64,000 nt of DNA, taken from positions 7,261,519-7,325,518 of the forward strand of contig NC_064036.1 of NCBI RefSeq assembly GCF_932526225.1, written 5' to 3'. Under the pieces are notes generated by a model. That model worked only from the letters and a program-made list of their open reading frames with translations. It was not told the origin of the DNA and did no database searches. The first letter of the stretch is position 1, and the number at the start of each line of letters is the position of its first letter. The stretch comes from Nematostella vectensis. Its lineage: Eukaryota; Cnidaria; Anthozoa; Actiniaria; Edwardsiidae. Positions 24,033-35,052 of the stretch are shown one piece after another. The translations under genes were made by a program, and so were the position numbers.

Positions 24033-25232
24033 TCAACAGCTGCTTGTTTGATTTAAAAGTTTGTTGCACTTGTCTAACGTGATCTGTTGGTTTGGACTGA
24101 CTGGCGCTGCTAACTCGACATCACCCTCTACAGCTGCTTGTTTGATTTGAAAGTTGTTTTGCTTGTCTACCGTGATCTCAATGGACTGGCCTGACTCACC
24201 ATTATCCCCAACAGCTGCTTGTTTGGTCGTGACCATTGACCGTGGTTGTGACGGATTGGCGCGGCTCTTACTACCAACAGCGTTGTGATGACGACATCTG
24301 CAGCGCAATATGCTCAAAAACTCTCGTTTGAATGTCGGGTTCATGAAAACATAAATAACGGGGTTTGCCGAACTACTGATGACCGAAAAGAACACGTAGA
24401 GTATGTAAACCCATCTCGGCATGACCCAGCGTCCTGAGATGACATCAATCACATCTATGATTAAGATGGGACCCCAGCAACACATGAACACAAGCACCGT
24501 GACAACTAAAGTCTTCGTCACTTTGATCTCTGCAGGGCTGATGGTGGTGTTGGCTTGAAAAAGGTTGGCCTTGTGTTTACGCACCGCGAGATAGACGCGT
24601 AGATAACAGTAGCCGATGAGAAGGGCAGGAATACCGATATAAGTTGCGACTATAAATGCTGTTATGGAGCCACTGGCTAAACTCATGTAACAGAACGCTT
24701 TGGCTGGGATAAAAACGAATTCGTGTCCTGATGCGAGGTAAAGGACGGGTGCAAACATCGCTAAGATCCACGTTAACGAGATGACACAGATCGTATTCCT
24801 AAGACTAAAGACTTGTGGGTACATTCTGGGTTTCACGACTCGGTAGAAGCGATTCAGCGCCATGCATCCGAGGGTTTGCGTCGACTGCGTCGCCATCATT
24901 ATCGATATGAAACCTTGATACTGGCAGGTTGTAAAGGAGAACGGCCACTCGCGACTTGACAGAGCACCTGTACCTAGCGGAAAAACGTTAGAAATAGAGA
25001 AAGTAAAGTCGGACGCAGCGAGCGAAGCGATTAAAAGGTTAGTTGGCGTCCAGAGATTCTTGTTTCGGTATAAAATCAGTAGGGTTAGGAGATTTCCCAC
25101 TAGTGTGATTAAAGATAAGCATCCCCATGATGTGGCGACTATGACAATTTCTGCGGTACTTCTTGACGCAAAATCTTTTACCATTGAATCAAGCAGGGTA
25201 ACAGATCTCGACAGGTTAGTCATTCTGTCCAT
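24033..25232 (-). CDS. Orphan class A (rhodopsin-like) GPCR
   Basis: Single-exon receptor. The frame is open to an ATG at 25316 (427 aa), but the ATG at 25232 has a strong initiation context (acaaccatgg) and I prefer it (399 aa). Using 427-residue numbering: N75 in TM1 (GN), D103 in TM2 (LAASD), C131 at the top of TM3 with C209 in loop 2 (likely disulfide), N155-R156-F157 in place of DRY, P230 in TM5, CWGP 280-283 in TM6 and NPVIY 318-322 in TM7. N34 is a glycosylation site. TM7 has no opsin lysine. The NRF variant and CWGP recall melatonin-receptor-like and Tre1/GPR84-like groups, but the ligand cannot be told. The C-tail carries two diverged copies of a segment starting K-Q-A-A-V. The gene forms one arm of an inverted duplication. 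Confidence 0.9.
   Translation of the reverse strand: MDRMTNLSRSVTLLDSMVKDFASRSTAEIVIVATSWGCLSLITLVGNLLTLLILYRNKNLWTPTNLLIASLAASDFTFSISNVFPLGTGALSSREWPFSFTTCQYQGFISIMMATQSTQTLGCMALNRFYRVVKPRMYPQVFSLRNTICVISLTWILAMFAPVLYLASGHEFVFIPAKAFCYMSLASGSITAFIVATYIGIPALLIGYCYLRVYLAVRKHKANLFQANTTISPAEIKVTKTLVVTVLVFMCCWGPILIIDVIDVISGRWVMPRWVYILYVFFSVISSSANPVIYVFMNPTFKREFLSILRCRCRHHNAVGSKSRANPSQPRSMVTTKQAAVGDNGESGQSIEITVDKQNNFQIKQAAVEGDVELAAPVSPNQQITLDKCNKLLNQTSSC
24036..24235 (-). repeat. Three-copy intragenic repeat in the GPCR tail
   Basis: Copies of cagctgcttgtttg occur near 24039, 24131 and 24214. Two encode K-Q-A-A-V in the receptor tail. The copy nearest the 3' end is read in another frame and supplies the stop codon. 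Confidence 0.7.
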
Positions 25233-25324
25233 GGTTGTCAAACTAAACGCAGACCAGGCTAGTGTTCGGTCTTGCCTCAACTGGCGATAATTGTATATGG
25301 CTAATGTCCTTTTCAAGCTTACTC

Positions 25325-26160
25325 AAAGTACTGTACTGTTAACTGCAACCTTGTAGATGTAACTGTTTTAGAAAATGAAATGCTAGTTTACATAAATTAA
25401 TAACTCATCAGTGCGCGGCATCGCTTGATATGACAGTGGTGTGCACTTCCTGCGATTAACAATGGTAGCACTTTATTAAAAATTTTGACTTACAACACAC
25501 ACAAAAAAACATCTGCTCAGGTTAGCATCTTATTTTATCCACTGCTTCAAAAAAGATTTTAGATGTTGGGGGAAGACACAATGAAAATTTTCAATATAAG
25601 ATCTCATTGTTTTCTGTGAAAAAAAGGTGCCCAGTGAAATTGAAATGTCAAATAACTGCATTTGTTATCTTTACATTCCTTAGTAATATCCTACTACTCT
25701 CTGTTTTTTTTACGCATTCACTTCTAAATTTGATGACATGTTGGGATGAAAAGACCCTTGTCTTCAAGAATAATGAGTTCATTATTGACTGTTCCTGTTC
25801 TCTTCATCCTAACGTTATGAATTAGTGAAAGTGTCAACAAGTTTAGGACGGGTTTGTAACTCATTCTTATTGCTGAAATTTTTTTTATCCACGTAGAATA
25901 AGATCTTATATTGAAAATCTTTGATACCTGCGTCTTTTGTGGACAAAATAAGATGCTTGCCTGAACAGATGTTTGTGTGTGTGCTTTTTTTAGTTTTTTT
26001 TTTTTTTTTTAAATAAAGTAATATCATTGTTAATCACAGGAAGTGTGCACCACTGCCATATTAAGCGATCGGCGCCGGTGAGTTATTAATTTAGGTAAGC
26101 ATAAATTTACAAACATATCGCGGCACCACTAAGGGCAAGACGAAACGCTAGCCCAGTCTG
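25325..26160. other. Spacer of the inverted duplication, no gene seen
   Basis: Upstream flank of the GPCR gene and its mirror copy. It includes a poly-T run at 25987-26010. Confidence 0.6.
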
Positions 26161-26161
26161 C

Positions 26162-27355
26162 GTTTAGTTCGACAACCATGGACAGAGGACTAACCTGTCG
26201 AGATCTGTTACTCTGCTTGATTCAATGTTAAAGGATTTTGCTTCTAGAAGTACCGCGGAAATTGTCATAGTCGCCACAGCATGGAGATGCCTATCTTTTA
26301 TCGCTCTAGTGGGGAATCTTCTAACCCTACTTATCTTATACCGAAGCAAGAATCTCTGGACGCCAACGAACCTTTGCGTCCGACTTTACTTTCTCTATTT
26401 CTAACGTTCTTCCGCTAGGTACAGGTGCTCTGGCAAGTCGCGAGTGTCAAATTGACAGGAATCAGCATTTTTAACCATGTTTTCTGTAGATCATAGAGCC
26501 GGAAAACTTTAGCTCGTCTAAATATGGGCATCAATATAAGGCAATACGTACGAAGGACACTATCCGTGGGGAATATGTTTGATATGTTCGAGAAAAACAG
26601 ACGGGGGTGCTCGACAGCAAAATGAATTTTAACCCTAAGGGATAGCACTAAGGGCGTGGTCAACAACAATTCTTACCCCTAAGAGATAGCACATTGGGTG
26701 TGGTCGAAAAGGGATTTTTAACCCTGAGCGATAAAAAACAATGCTCGTTTTAATTGGCTGGATCTTGTATTGTTATGTTACCCACAAAAAAGTCGAAAGT
26801 ATTAACTGATCAGTTGACTTGTGGTTTATTGTAAAATACGTTTCGAGCGATTGGGCGACCATTTAGCGTGAGACACCCTAAAAGATAGAAGAATCGGAAA
26901 AAATCCTAAAACACACCCAAAGAGATGGCAGTTGGTAAGAATTTTATACCCTAAAAGATAGGTCGAGCACCCCCGTCTACTTTTCTATAGAGTCCCCCCC
27001 CCCGGGGGCCATTCTCCTTTACAGCCTGTCTTAAGGCTTAATAGCGATAATGATGACGACGGAGTCGACGCAAACCCTCGGATGCATGGCACTGAATCAC
27101 ACCCACAAGTCTTTAGTCTTAGGAATACGTTTTGTTTCATCTCGTTAATGTGGGTTTTAGCGATGTTTGCACCCGTCCCGTACCTCGAACCAGGACACGA
27201 TTTCGTTTTATTCCAGCCAAAGCGTTCTGTTACATGAGTTTAGCCAGTGGCTCCATAAAAGCGTTTATAGTCGCAACTTATATCGGTATTCCTGCCCTTC
27301 TCATCGGCTACTGTTATCTACGCGTCTATCTCGCGGTGCGTAAACACAAGGCCTG
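26162..27355 (+). pseudogene. Broken copy of the neighbouring GPCR
   Basis: The right arm of the palindrome carries the same receptor in reverse orientation, from the upstream flank and start codon (about 26177) to the third intracellular loop. It matches the intact gene over TM1-TM2 (about 26177-26446) and TM4-TM5 (about 27010-27355). Disabling changes: a deletion in the TM2 region (after ccaacgaacctttgcgtcc), an insertion of about 560 bp in the first extracellular loop, small deletions around TM3, and loss of TM6-TM7 and the tail, the copy ending near 27353. It cannot give a seven-helix receptor. Confidence 0.9.
26447..27006. mobile_element. Insertion in the GPCR pseudogene, possible MITE-like element
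   Basis: The boundaries come from comparison with the intact gene. Inside, 26591-26616 and 26961-26986 are near-perfect inverted repeats sharing agacgggggtgctcgac. Between them, variants of ttaaccctaagggatag recur. No ORF, so non-autonomous. The segments 26447-26590 and 26987-27006 lie outside the inverted repeats, so the insertion may be composite. Confidence 0.65.
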
Positions 27356-27850
27356 TATCACCGCTTAATGTAACAACTGCCACTTAAAGTCCATATAACC
27401 TTTCAGAGTTGATAGACTTTGTCAATTCTTTATATTTTCAACTTCCAAATGGTATGTGGTTCGTATGGACCCTATAAAACACGCGTTCGCGCGAATAACT
27501 CAAATCTTTAATATTGAGGTATTTTGGTCAACCTTCGGAAAAAAGGCCGTGAACTGAAAGGCCCGGGTCCAGTCATTTGTGACGTAGATCGAGATGTAAA
27601 CCAAATTACATGAGTAGAATCAAAAAGCCCAAACTGTCGCGATCTCGAACCAGAACAATGAATACAATACACCAAAAACTGGAAATCGACTCTGCCAAAT
27701 TTTCGTCTTTAATAAGACTTCTTCAGGGCAGACTGAAGAAGGTGAATCGTTAAGCTTATTTACATCAGAATAGTGGCGCGAGACGCAAAAACATTACAAC
27801 TGACAAAAACGCGCATTTTCTAGAATAGCGCGCGCTATGGATAAAAAGAA
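27356..27850 (-). mobile_element. 3' untranslated part of the Penelope-like element
   Basis: Non-coding sequence after the endonuclease stop. It contains a hairpin at 27718-27741 (cttcttcag and ctgaagaag arms). The outer boundary is unclear. A word cgcttaatgtaaca at 27362 also occurs in the inverted repeats at 30.2 and 34.8 kb. Confidence 0.5.
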
Positions 27851-27851
27851 T

Positions 27852-29599
27852 TTACACATCTCTACGTGGGTTCCTACTACAAAAAAAGTCTTCACTATTA
27901 AGACCCAGCGGGTAGATAGACTTAAGCCGATAAGCCCACTGGCCTTCCCTTTCCCTAAGCTGAGCCTCAGAGTTACACTTATCTATAAGTTGTACCATAA
28001 CATTATTAAGACCTAAATGATTGCCGCAATGAAAATGTTGATAGATAAGGTCATCCTTAGCTCTTTCACTAACCGGTAAACTAGGGTGCTTATTTAACCT
28101 ACTTTTATGATTATTAAAACGCTTCCTAAAACTATTGATAGTAGACCCTACCAATTGCTTGCTACACATAGAGCAAGTAATTAGATAAACAACAAAATCT
28201 GAGTTACAGTCCAAGTCAAAATTAATAACATATTTCTTATTAGTAACTGTACTGCGAAACTCCCGCCCTGTCTTAAGAAAGTTACACACCCTACACCTTT
28301 TACCGCCACTCTTACCACAACCTCTAGCCTGAGTACTATCCTCTTTAAGAGAGGAGTGCACCAACTTATCCTTTAAACTCCTAGTTTTTCTATAAGCCAC
28401 CATAGGTACCTTACCAATAGCACCCCTACATCTACTAGAAGATTCTAGAACTGGCTGTAAATTACGAAGAATACCAGGTAAATTAGGTAAAGCTGGATGA
28501 AAAGTGACTACAAAAGGTACACGATCATTCTTACCTTTACGCCTGTCTTTCAATGTGTCGTCTCTAGGAATACGTCTAACCCGGTCAACTTCCCTCCCCA
28601 CAAACCTGCTGTCATAACCCCTATCAACTAAATAACCTTTTAACTCTAATACCCTCTTTTCGAAAGAAGAGTCTTCCGAACATATCCTACGAATACGTAG
28701 TGCCTGCCCAAAAGGAATGCCTTTCTTACAAGCAGACGGATGACAGGACGTATGAAAAAGATATTGATGCTTATCAGTAGGCTTACTATACAGATCTGTA
28801 GATATTAACCCATCCCTAAGAGTAAGTGAAACATCCAAAAATTTACCTGACTAGTGGACCACTCAAACGTAAATTTAATAGTTCTATGTATAGAGTTCAT
28901 GTGAGCCATAAACTCTCTCAGAGCGTCCTCACCTTCAGTCCAGATCATGAAAATGTCGCCGATATACCTACGCCATAAATAAGGCTTAACTGGAGAAGAG
29001 TCTATGATTTCCTTTTCAACTTTAGCCATAAAAAGATTAGCATATGATGGTGCCATTCTAGTACCTATAGCCGTACCTAATACCTGTAAATAATGCTTCT
29101 TATTAAATACTAAGTTATTATTCTCCAGGACAATGCGAGCTAAGTCCACAAGGTCCTCAGTAGGAATATAATTACCTGTTAACTTACCACGTTTGTCCAA
29201 AACGGCTTTAAGAGCCTCCAACCCCTCATCATGGGGTATGTGGGGGTAAAGCCCAACTACATCTGCTGTGACTAAGATAGCCCCCTGAGGTAAAGTTCCC
29301 ATATCTCTCACTATATTAAGAAAATGTTTAGTATCCTTAATATGGGATGGTATAGATGGCACCAAATCCTTAATATGATAATCTACAAACTCAGATATCT
29401 TTTCAGTGCAAGTATCACACCCCGATATGACTGGCCTACCTGGGTTACCCTTCTTATGTATTTTAGGAAGGAGATAAAATCGGCCTGCCCTAGGCTTACC
29501 ATTGATTATACAAATATAAATTACAATATAAATTATATATATTATATATAAATTATATATATTATATAAATTATAAATATAAATTACATGAGAAAACAT
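27852..29599 (-). mobile_element. Penelope-like retroelement, decayed RT plus GIY-YIG endonuclease
   Basis: Two overlapping frames make one broken ORF. 29599-28805 holds the reverse transcriptase: LPKIHK near the start, TADVVGLYPHIP (motif A), GTRMAPSYANLFM (motif B), and a motif C that reads YIGD (28956-28967) where the family has YIDD. 28838-27852 continues with the thumb region (TDLYSKPTDKHQYL) and a C-terminal GIY-YIG endonuclease (VVYLITC, VGST, then Arg and His). The frame break is near 28820-28838. The N-terminal part is lost, replaced by an AT-repeat near 29510-29590. Both the frameshift and the lost catalytic Asp mean this copy is inactive. Confidence 0.92.
29515..29590. repeat. AT-rich low-complexity tract
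   Basis: Repeats of aattatatatattatata at the 5' truncation edge of the Penelope-like element. The Ile/Tyr-rich start of the ORF there is an artefact of this tract. Confidence 0.85.
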
Positions 29600-30190
29600 A
29601 TGCGCGCGCTAAACCGGTTACCCCGTCTTCATGTCTTCTTAGTTATTGCTGAAGAACGTTCTGTGGTTACAACTTTTACCGTCGTCTTTATATCTCCACC
29701 TGGTAGTCAAATGATTTTTTAATTTCAGGAAACAAATCTAAAAAAATTAGCAGATATTTTTTAGTCTTTGAATTGTTTTTTGCATTGTGCGCGAGCGCTG
29801 CATTCGCAATCAAGAATGGCGATATTCTCACGAGCGCCCGCTGTTTTTGAAACCTACAACAAAACGATTATTTCTTTTTTCGCATACAGTTCTCGACTTT
29901 AAATTATTCTTCGCTTGATTGTGGGTAGCATTGCAATAGAAAACAATTCGCCAATATTTTGTGGTATTGCCGTCTCTAAATTTCAAAGGATTTAAGGAAA
30001 ATTCGTTGTTTAAGGTTTTCCCGCCAAAACTTTTCACTCAATTATTCACTCGATTCAATCTCCTTTCGCGCGGCCAGGAAAATTTTCAAAGATCTGTAGA
30101 AAATTCAAGTTTCAATCAAATTCAATTCCCTTTTCAGAATTTGAAAGTTTATCTATGCTTTGTTTTGGCTAGATTGATATAAGTGAAAGG
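29600..30190. other. No gene seen
   Basis: AT-rich spacer between the Penelope-like element and the inverted repeat element. Confidence 0.5.
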
Positions 30191-30196
30191 TTTTAA

Positions 30197-30840
30197 GATC
30201 TTTAATGTAACACTAACGCTTAATGTAACAACAAATTAACGCTTTTAAAATATAATAAAACAGTTAACGCTTAATATAACAAATTTAAAACGCTTAATGT
30301 AATAACGGACTTAACGCTTAAATTAAGAACACTCGACGCTTAATGTAATAACCATGAATTTGGATATAGAATTTGGATAGATTTTGAAAGAACAATTCGC
30401 AAGACAATAGGGAAAAGTCGTCTTAGCGTTATTGGGGTGTAACGGGGGGTCATTTAGCGTTGCATTATTAATGATGTCATCACAAATACGAATATCAATA
30501 TCTTGAGATACGGGAGTTGTGGGACGACCAAACTTAGGACAAGTTGTCTTGAGGTCAAGGGGGTCAACAAAATGGACACGTGACATGACGTCATCAACTA
30601 CGTCATCATAACTAGCAAAAATCATATCTTGAGCTACGAGAGTTGCGACATGACCAAACTTAGGCCAAGTTTTCTTGAGGTCAAAGGGGGTCCAGCAAAA
30701 TGGACAAGTGACATGACGTCATTGATTACGTCATCATAACAAGGAAAATCATATCTTGAGCTACGAGAGTTGTGACACGACCAAACTAAGGACAAGTTTT
30801 CTTGAGTTCAAAATCAGCCGAAAATCTGTCATCCCTTAGG
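30197..30840. repeat. Left long inverted repeat with 126-bp subrepeats
   Basis: Outer part: repeated acgcttaatgtaa words (30205-30350). Inner part: three tandem units of about 126 bp (tatcttgag at 30499, 30625, 30752) that carry gacgtcat and acttaggacaag. Both parts recur in reverse complement at 34595-34870. Confidence 0.8.
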
Positions 30841-30906
30841 GCCCTGTTCACCGGCAAACTTCCTGATAAACCTTGTAAGATTTCCTCTTAAATTGAGAAT
30901 GAATAA

Positions 30907-31123
30907 TGTAACGTTGTCGTAGGAGACTTTACCAGGCAAGAAAGAGAACTTAAGGTTTAGGTTATTTCTGAGCTCCTTTTACTGTTTTAATCTGTGAGCT
31001 CCTACACCCCGAACTGCGGGTATAGGAGTGATTATTATTAATCCTATTACAATATGATTGTCTCAGCTTAATCACACAATTAATCACGCAATCAATAGGA
31101 GTAGTATTACAATTAACGTCACA
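30907..31123 (-). repeat. LTR of the minus-strand Gypsy element
   Basis: 217 bp, TG...CA on the minus strand (starts tgtgacgtta, ends acgttaca). It is preceded on the coding strand by a polypurine tract (gaagagggaga, 31124-31134). It matches the LTR at 21796-21988. Confidence 0.85.
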
Positions 31124-31194
31124 TCTCCCTCTTCATAACAAAACTCGAATAAATGCTATATACAAATAAAAAACGTTTAAAGTTCTAATGACAA

Positions 31195-34100
31195 TTACTG
31201 GAATCGAACGGGAGGCTTCACAACCCTTCCACTTCGCGTGACGACAGGGGCACTAGCTGTCTCTTGCGTTGCTGGGGGCTGCTCCTGTTGTACCTCCCTT
31301 GGCGTCTCCCTTGTTTGTGACTGCGGTAGCCCTTGTGGTGGAGAAGGAGGCATAAGTCGCTCTTGCGGTGGTTGTAACGGTTCATCCGTTGGAGGCTTCA
31401 TATCCTCTTGAGTTCGGCGAAGATGCCGTCTGTTTCTGCGGAACACTTGGCCATCCTCAGTGCGTACATTGTGCGATCTTTTGTCCACCTTTCTTTCCAC
31501 GTGTGCTTTAGTTCAGGCTTTTTCTCTGCCAATTCCTCTTGGTGGCTCTATGCGCACAACATCACCAGGCTGCAGTTCCTCTAACTCCTTTGCGCTTCTG
31601 TTGTAATAGTAGCTTTGCTTAGCCTTCTGCCCTTTTATCTTTTGCTCGACATTATATTATATTAAGCAGTCGAGTCGACGTTGGCAACAGTGTTTTGGTC
31701 TCCGACCAAAGATTCTCTGCACTGGCGATGTGTTAAGACATTCTGATGGAGTATTTCTCCAGTCGAGCAGAGCGTAGGGGTCATTCTTTGCTTCGAAAAC
31801 TTTCCTCATCAGCTTCTTGGCTATTTTAACGGCATTTTCTACTTTGCCATTAGATTGAGCGTAAGTCGGAGAACTTGTAACATGCTCGAAGCTGTAGTGG
31901 TTTGACAACTCTAGAAAATGTCCCGATGCAAATGGTTGACCATTATCAGTGATCACTTGGTCTGGTATACCGTGCCTTGCGAAGTGTGCTTTAATTTTTC
32001 CGATAACTTCTTTTGCAGTCTTAGAGGTAAACCGGTCAACTTCAAAGAAACTTGAGTAATAGTCAACACTGACAAGAAAGTCTTTATTGTCAAGTTCAAA
32101 CATATCTATCCCTACCTTTTCCCAAGGTCGGGATGGTATCTCGTGGCAGATCATTGGTTCTTTGCCTTGCTCCGCTTGGTATGTATTACATGTGTCACAC
32201 CTTGCTATGTAATCTTCGACTGCCTTATTCATACATGGCCAGTAGATACTCTCTCTAGCTCTTCTCAAGCAACCTTGAATACCAATGTGGCTAGAGTGCA
32301 GCTTCTCTAACATATCGTCTTTCATAGATGTTGGTATAACGAGTCTTTTACCTTTGAAAATAAGCCCGTTTTGTAGGGTGAGCTCATCTCTAAAGGGAAA
32401 GTAGTCCCTGAGACAGACTTGTAGGGCGTCTTTCGCCAAAGGCCAGCCTTGCCTTATCACTGCCTTCAACTCCCGCATCACATCGTCTGCTTCTGTGGCG
32501 CGCTGGATCTCTGCCTGCGTTTGGCTTGAAACTGGAAGGTATTGTGCAATGTTAATTGACTCGGTATCTTTCTCGGTTTCACCTCTCTCTTCTGCTACTC
32601 CTGTTGGTAGCACCTTATATGCTCTGCTTAGAGTGTCGGCCAGTACCATTTCTGTACCTTGCTTATAGCTCACTTCCAAGTCAAATTTTTGAAGTCTCAA
32701 AAACATGCGTTCGAGTCGCTTAGGGGCGCTAATCAGGCTCTTCTTAAATATACTTTCAAGCGGCTTGTGGTCTGATTGTATCTTCACTTGTCGGCCGTAA
32801 ACACATTGCTCGAACCTCTCCACTCCGAAGACGATAGCCAGCATCTCCTTCTCAATCTGCGCGTAGTGTGTCTCCGTTTCCGTCATGGAGCGTGATGCAT
32901 ACGCCACTGGCTGGCCATGTTGCATCAGGCAAGCACCCAAGCCTCTGTCATATGCATCACATTGAAGCTCAACACTATCTGTCGGGTCAAAGAACTTGAG
33001 GACCGGTGTCTCAGAGATTCTCTTTTTAACTTCTTCGAAACTGCGCTCCTGGACGGAATCCCACTGGAAACTGTTGTCTTCCTTGGGTAGATCTCTCAGT
33101 GGTGTTGTGACTTCGGATAGATTTGGCGCGAAACGTTGTAGGTAGTTGACCATACCGAGGAGTCGTTTCACATTTTGCTTGCAGGTCGGCGGCGGCATTT
33201 CCTTGATACCTTGCAGTTTTGCTGGGTCAGGCTTTAGACCATCAGAGGAGATCACGTGAACCATAAAGTCTACCTCGCTGCAACGGAGCTTCAACTTTTC
33301 TCTGTTTAACTTGACACCCTTCTCGCGGCATCGTTGAAGTAGGGCTCTCAGTTTCGCGTCATGATCAGCTATTGCTTCCGCTTCAGTGTCGCCGGCGCCA
33401 AAGATCAGTATGTCATCAAAGATGGGCATTACTCCGTCTATACCTTGAAGGGCGTTGTCTAGTCGACGTTGGAATTCTTCAGGGGCAGGGGAAATTCCAA
33501 ATGGCATGCGCGTCCATCGGTATCGTGACCATGGGGTACCAAACGTGGTGAGGTAGCTACTCTCTTCGTCAATTGGACATGCCAAAAACCGTTTTTTGCA
33601 TCAACGACAGTGAACACCTTTGCATTCGTGAGCTTCGCTAGCAAGTCGTCGATGACAGGTAGCGGGTATCGGTTTCTCTTGAGAGCCTTGTTCAGCGGTT
33701 TGGGATCAATGCACAAACGTATCTTACCGTTACGCTTCACAGCCACTACCATTGAAGAGACCCAGTCAGTGGGGACTTCGACTGGTACTAATATCCCCTT
33801 ATCTACTAGTCTGTCCAGTTCACGTTTTAAGGGTTCTTTGAAAGCAAATGGGCCTTTACGGACAGGCAACGCCACGGGCGTTACTGTCGTGTCGACTTCA
33901 AGATGAAGCTTTCTTGTAAAACGCCATCACCTTCGAAAACATCGCCAAACTCACTAACTATATCTTGCTGAGTGGATTGGAACTCATTGACTGACAGGAT
34001 ATTGTCGCTGTTAATTGTCATGAGCTGAAACTGTTGGATGGCTTGCGCGCCTAGTATGGGCATGTGGCCTTCGTTCACTACTACAAACTCGAGTAATATT

Positions 34101-34530
34101 GCGTCCTCATTCTTTGGGATCACACTCGATCTTCACCGTTCCTATGGGTTTCAACTCAGTCTTATTAAACATTTGAAGGTTTTTTTTGGTTTTCTTTAAT
34201 CTGGCGTCCGATGGGTCATTGAATATCTGGACGTATTTGTCTACAGGTAAAATATTAACTGTCGCGCCACAATCTAGTTGAAATGTAACTTGCTCATCTC
34301 TTAGTTGCATTGAAGCAAAAATCTTACGCTTACATTGCGCAGCATTGACTGCGCCCACGGATTCCACATAGAAAAAAATAATCATTACTTTCATCCGAAA
34401 ATTCTTCTACCCCATGCACTGGTCTACTTCTGGGCTTTTGCCCCGGCTTTTGTGCGAACTTCGGACTCGCCGTGCACATCGAGGAACCCGAGAAGTGATT
34501 GGCGGTACCACAATCGTTGCATTGTTTCAT
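31195..34530 (-). mobile_element. Ty3/Gypsy retrotransposon, gag-truncated, with frameshifts
   Basis: Reading on the minus strand: a degenerate zinc knuckle (34530-34460, C-x2-C-x4-H-x6-C); protease with LDCGA in place of the usual DSG/DTG (34394-34107); linker (34123-33881); RT N-half (33875-33459); then one frame of 642 codons (33585-31657) with RT fingers/palm (IFDDIL, 33403-33420), RNase H, integrase HHCC and D-D-E core (GIDMF, ITDNG, NGKVEN); and the integrase tail (31500-31195). Frame breaks separate protease, RT and the tail. There is no 5' LTR and almost no gag. By resemblance it belongs to the K02A2.6-like Gypsy group. It is inactive, but younger than the fragment at 19.8 kb. Confidence 0.93.
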
Positions 34531-34594
34531 CCAGGCTGGACATAGTTCCTTTTTTTTTTGGTGTTTTTTTTAAACAAAACTTGCAATTGATTGT

Positions 34595-34870
34595 GGGGTA
34601 TGACTATTTATGCACCCCCTTGACACCTAAGACATTCTCCAAGTGTGGTTGTCCGACGATGTTTCTATCCGGAGATATGAGTATTTTCGTTTTAATGACG
34701 TCATCGATGACGCCACACCTCACATGACTATTTATGCACCCCCCTTGACACCTACATGACATTCTCAAAGTGTGGTTGTCCTTAAATTAAAGTTAAATTT
34801 ATGGTTATTACATTAAGCGTCGAGTGTTCTTACATTAAGCGTTAAGTCCGTTATTATATTAAGCGTTGTG
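34595..34870. repeat. Right long inverted repeat
   Basis: Two tandem units of about 124 bp (atgactatttatgcaccccc at 34600 and 34724), then attaagcgtcgagtgttctt. The outer 70 bp are a close reverse complement of 30285-30360. The inner units are a diverged reverse complement of 30480-30740. Confidence 0.8.
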
Positions 34871-34930
34871 TACTATCTATAAATTTTGACTTAGACCATT
34901 ATTTAGATAAAACTTAGACCTCTAGGGAAA

Positions 34931-35052
34931 CCCTCCCCTCCCCTCCGTAGAAGTGGCAAAAGTGACGTGCACCCCTCCCCTCCTTCGTAGAAGTGGCAAA
35001 AGTGACGTGCACCCCTCCCCTCCTTCGTAGAAGTGGCAAAAGTGACGTGCAC
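34931..35052. repeat. 40-bp tandem repeat, 3 copies
   Basis: gtagaagtggcaaaagtgac starts at 34947, 34987 and 35027. The last two copies are identical over the unit. Confidence 0.92.

Larger units (their letters stand above)
24565..27355. repeat. Large inverted duplication centred near 25,750
   Basis: Left arm about 24565-25605, right arm about 25885-27355 including an insertion of about 560 bp. Matching landmarks: gtgtgcacttcctg (about 25440) with caggaagtgtgcac (26038); the box around tcaatataagatc (25588) with gatcttatattga (25901); and the receptor coding sequence. The central 280 bp show no clear symmetry. Confidence 0.85.

Noticed and set aside
24033-25316. Opsin identity for the GPCR
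   Set aside because: TM7 lacks the retinal-binding lysine, and the DRY region reads NRF.
33610-33906. Plus-strand ORF across the Gypsy RT region
   Set aside because: Shadow of the minus-strand reverse transcriptase reading frame.
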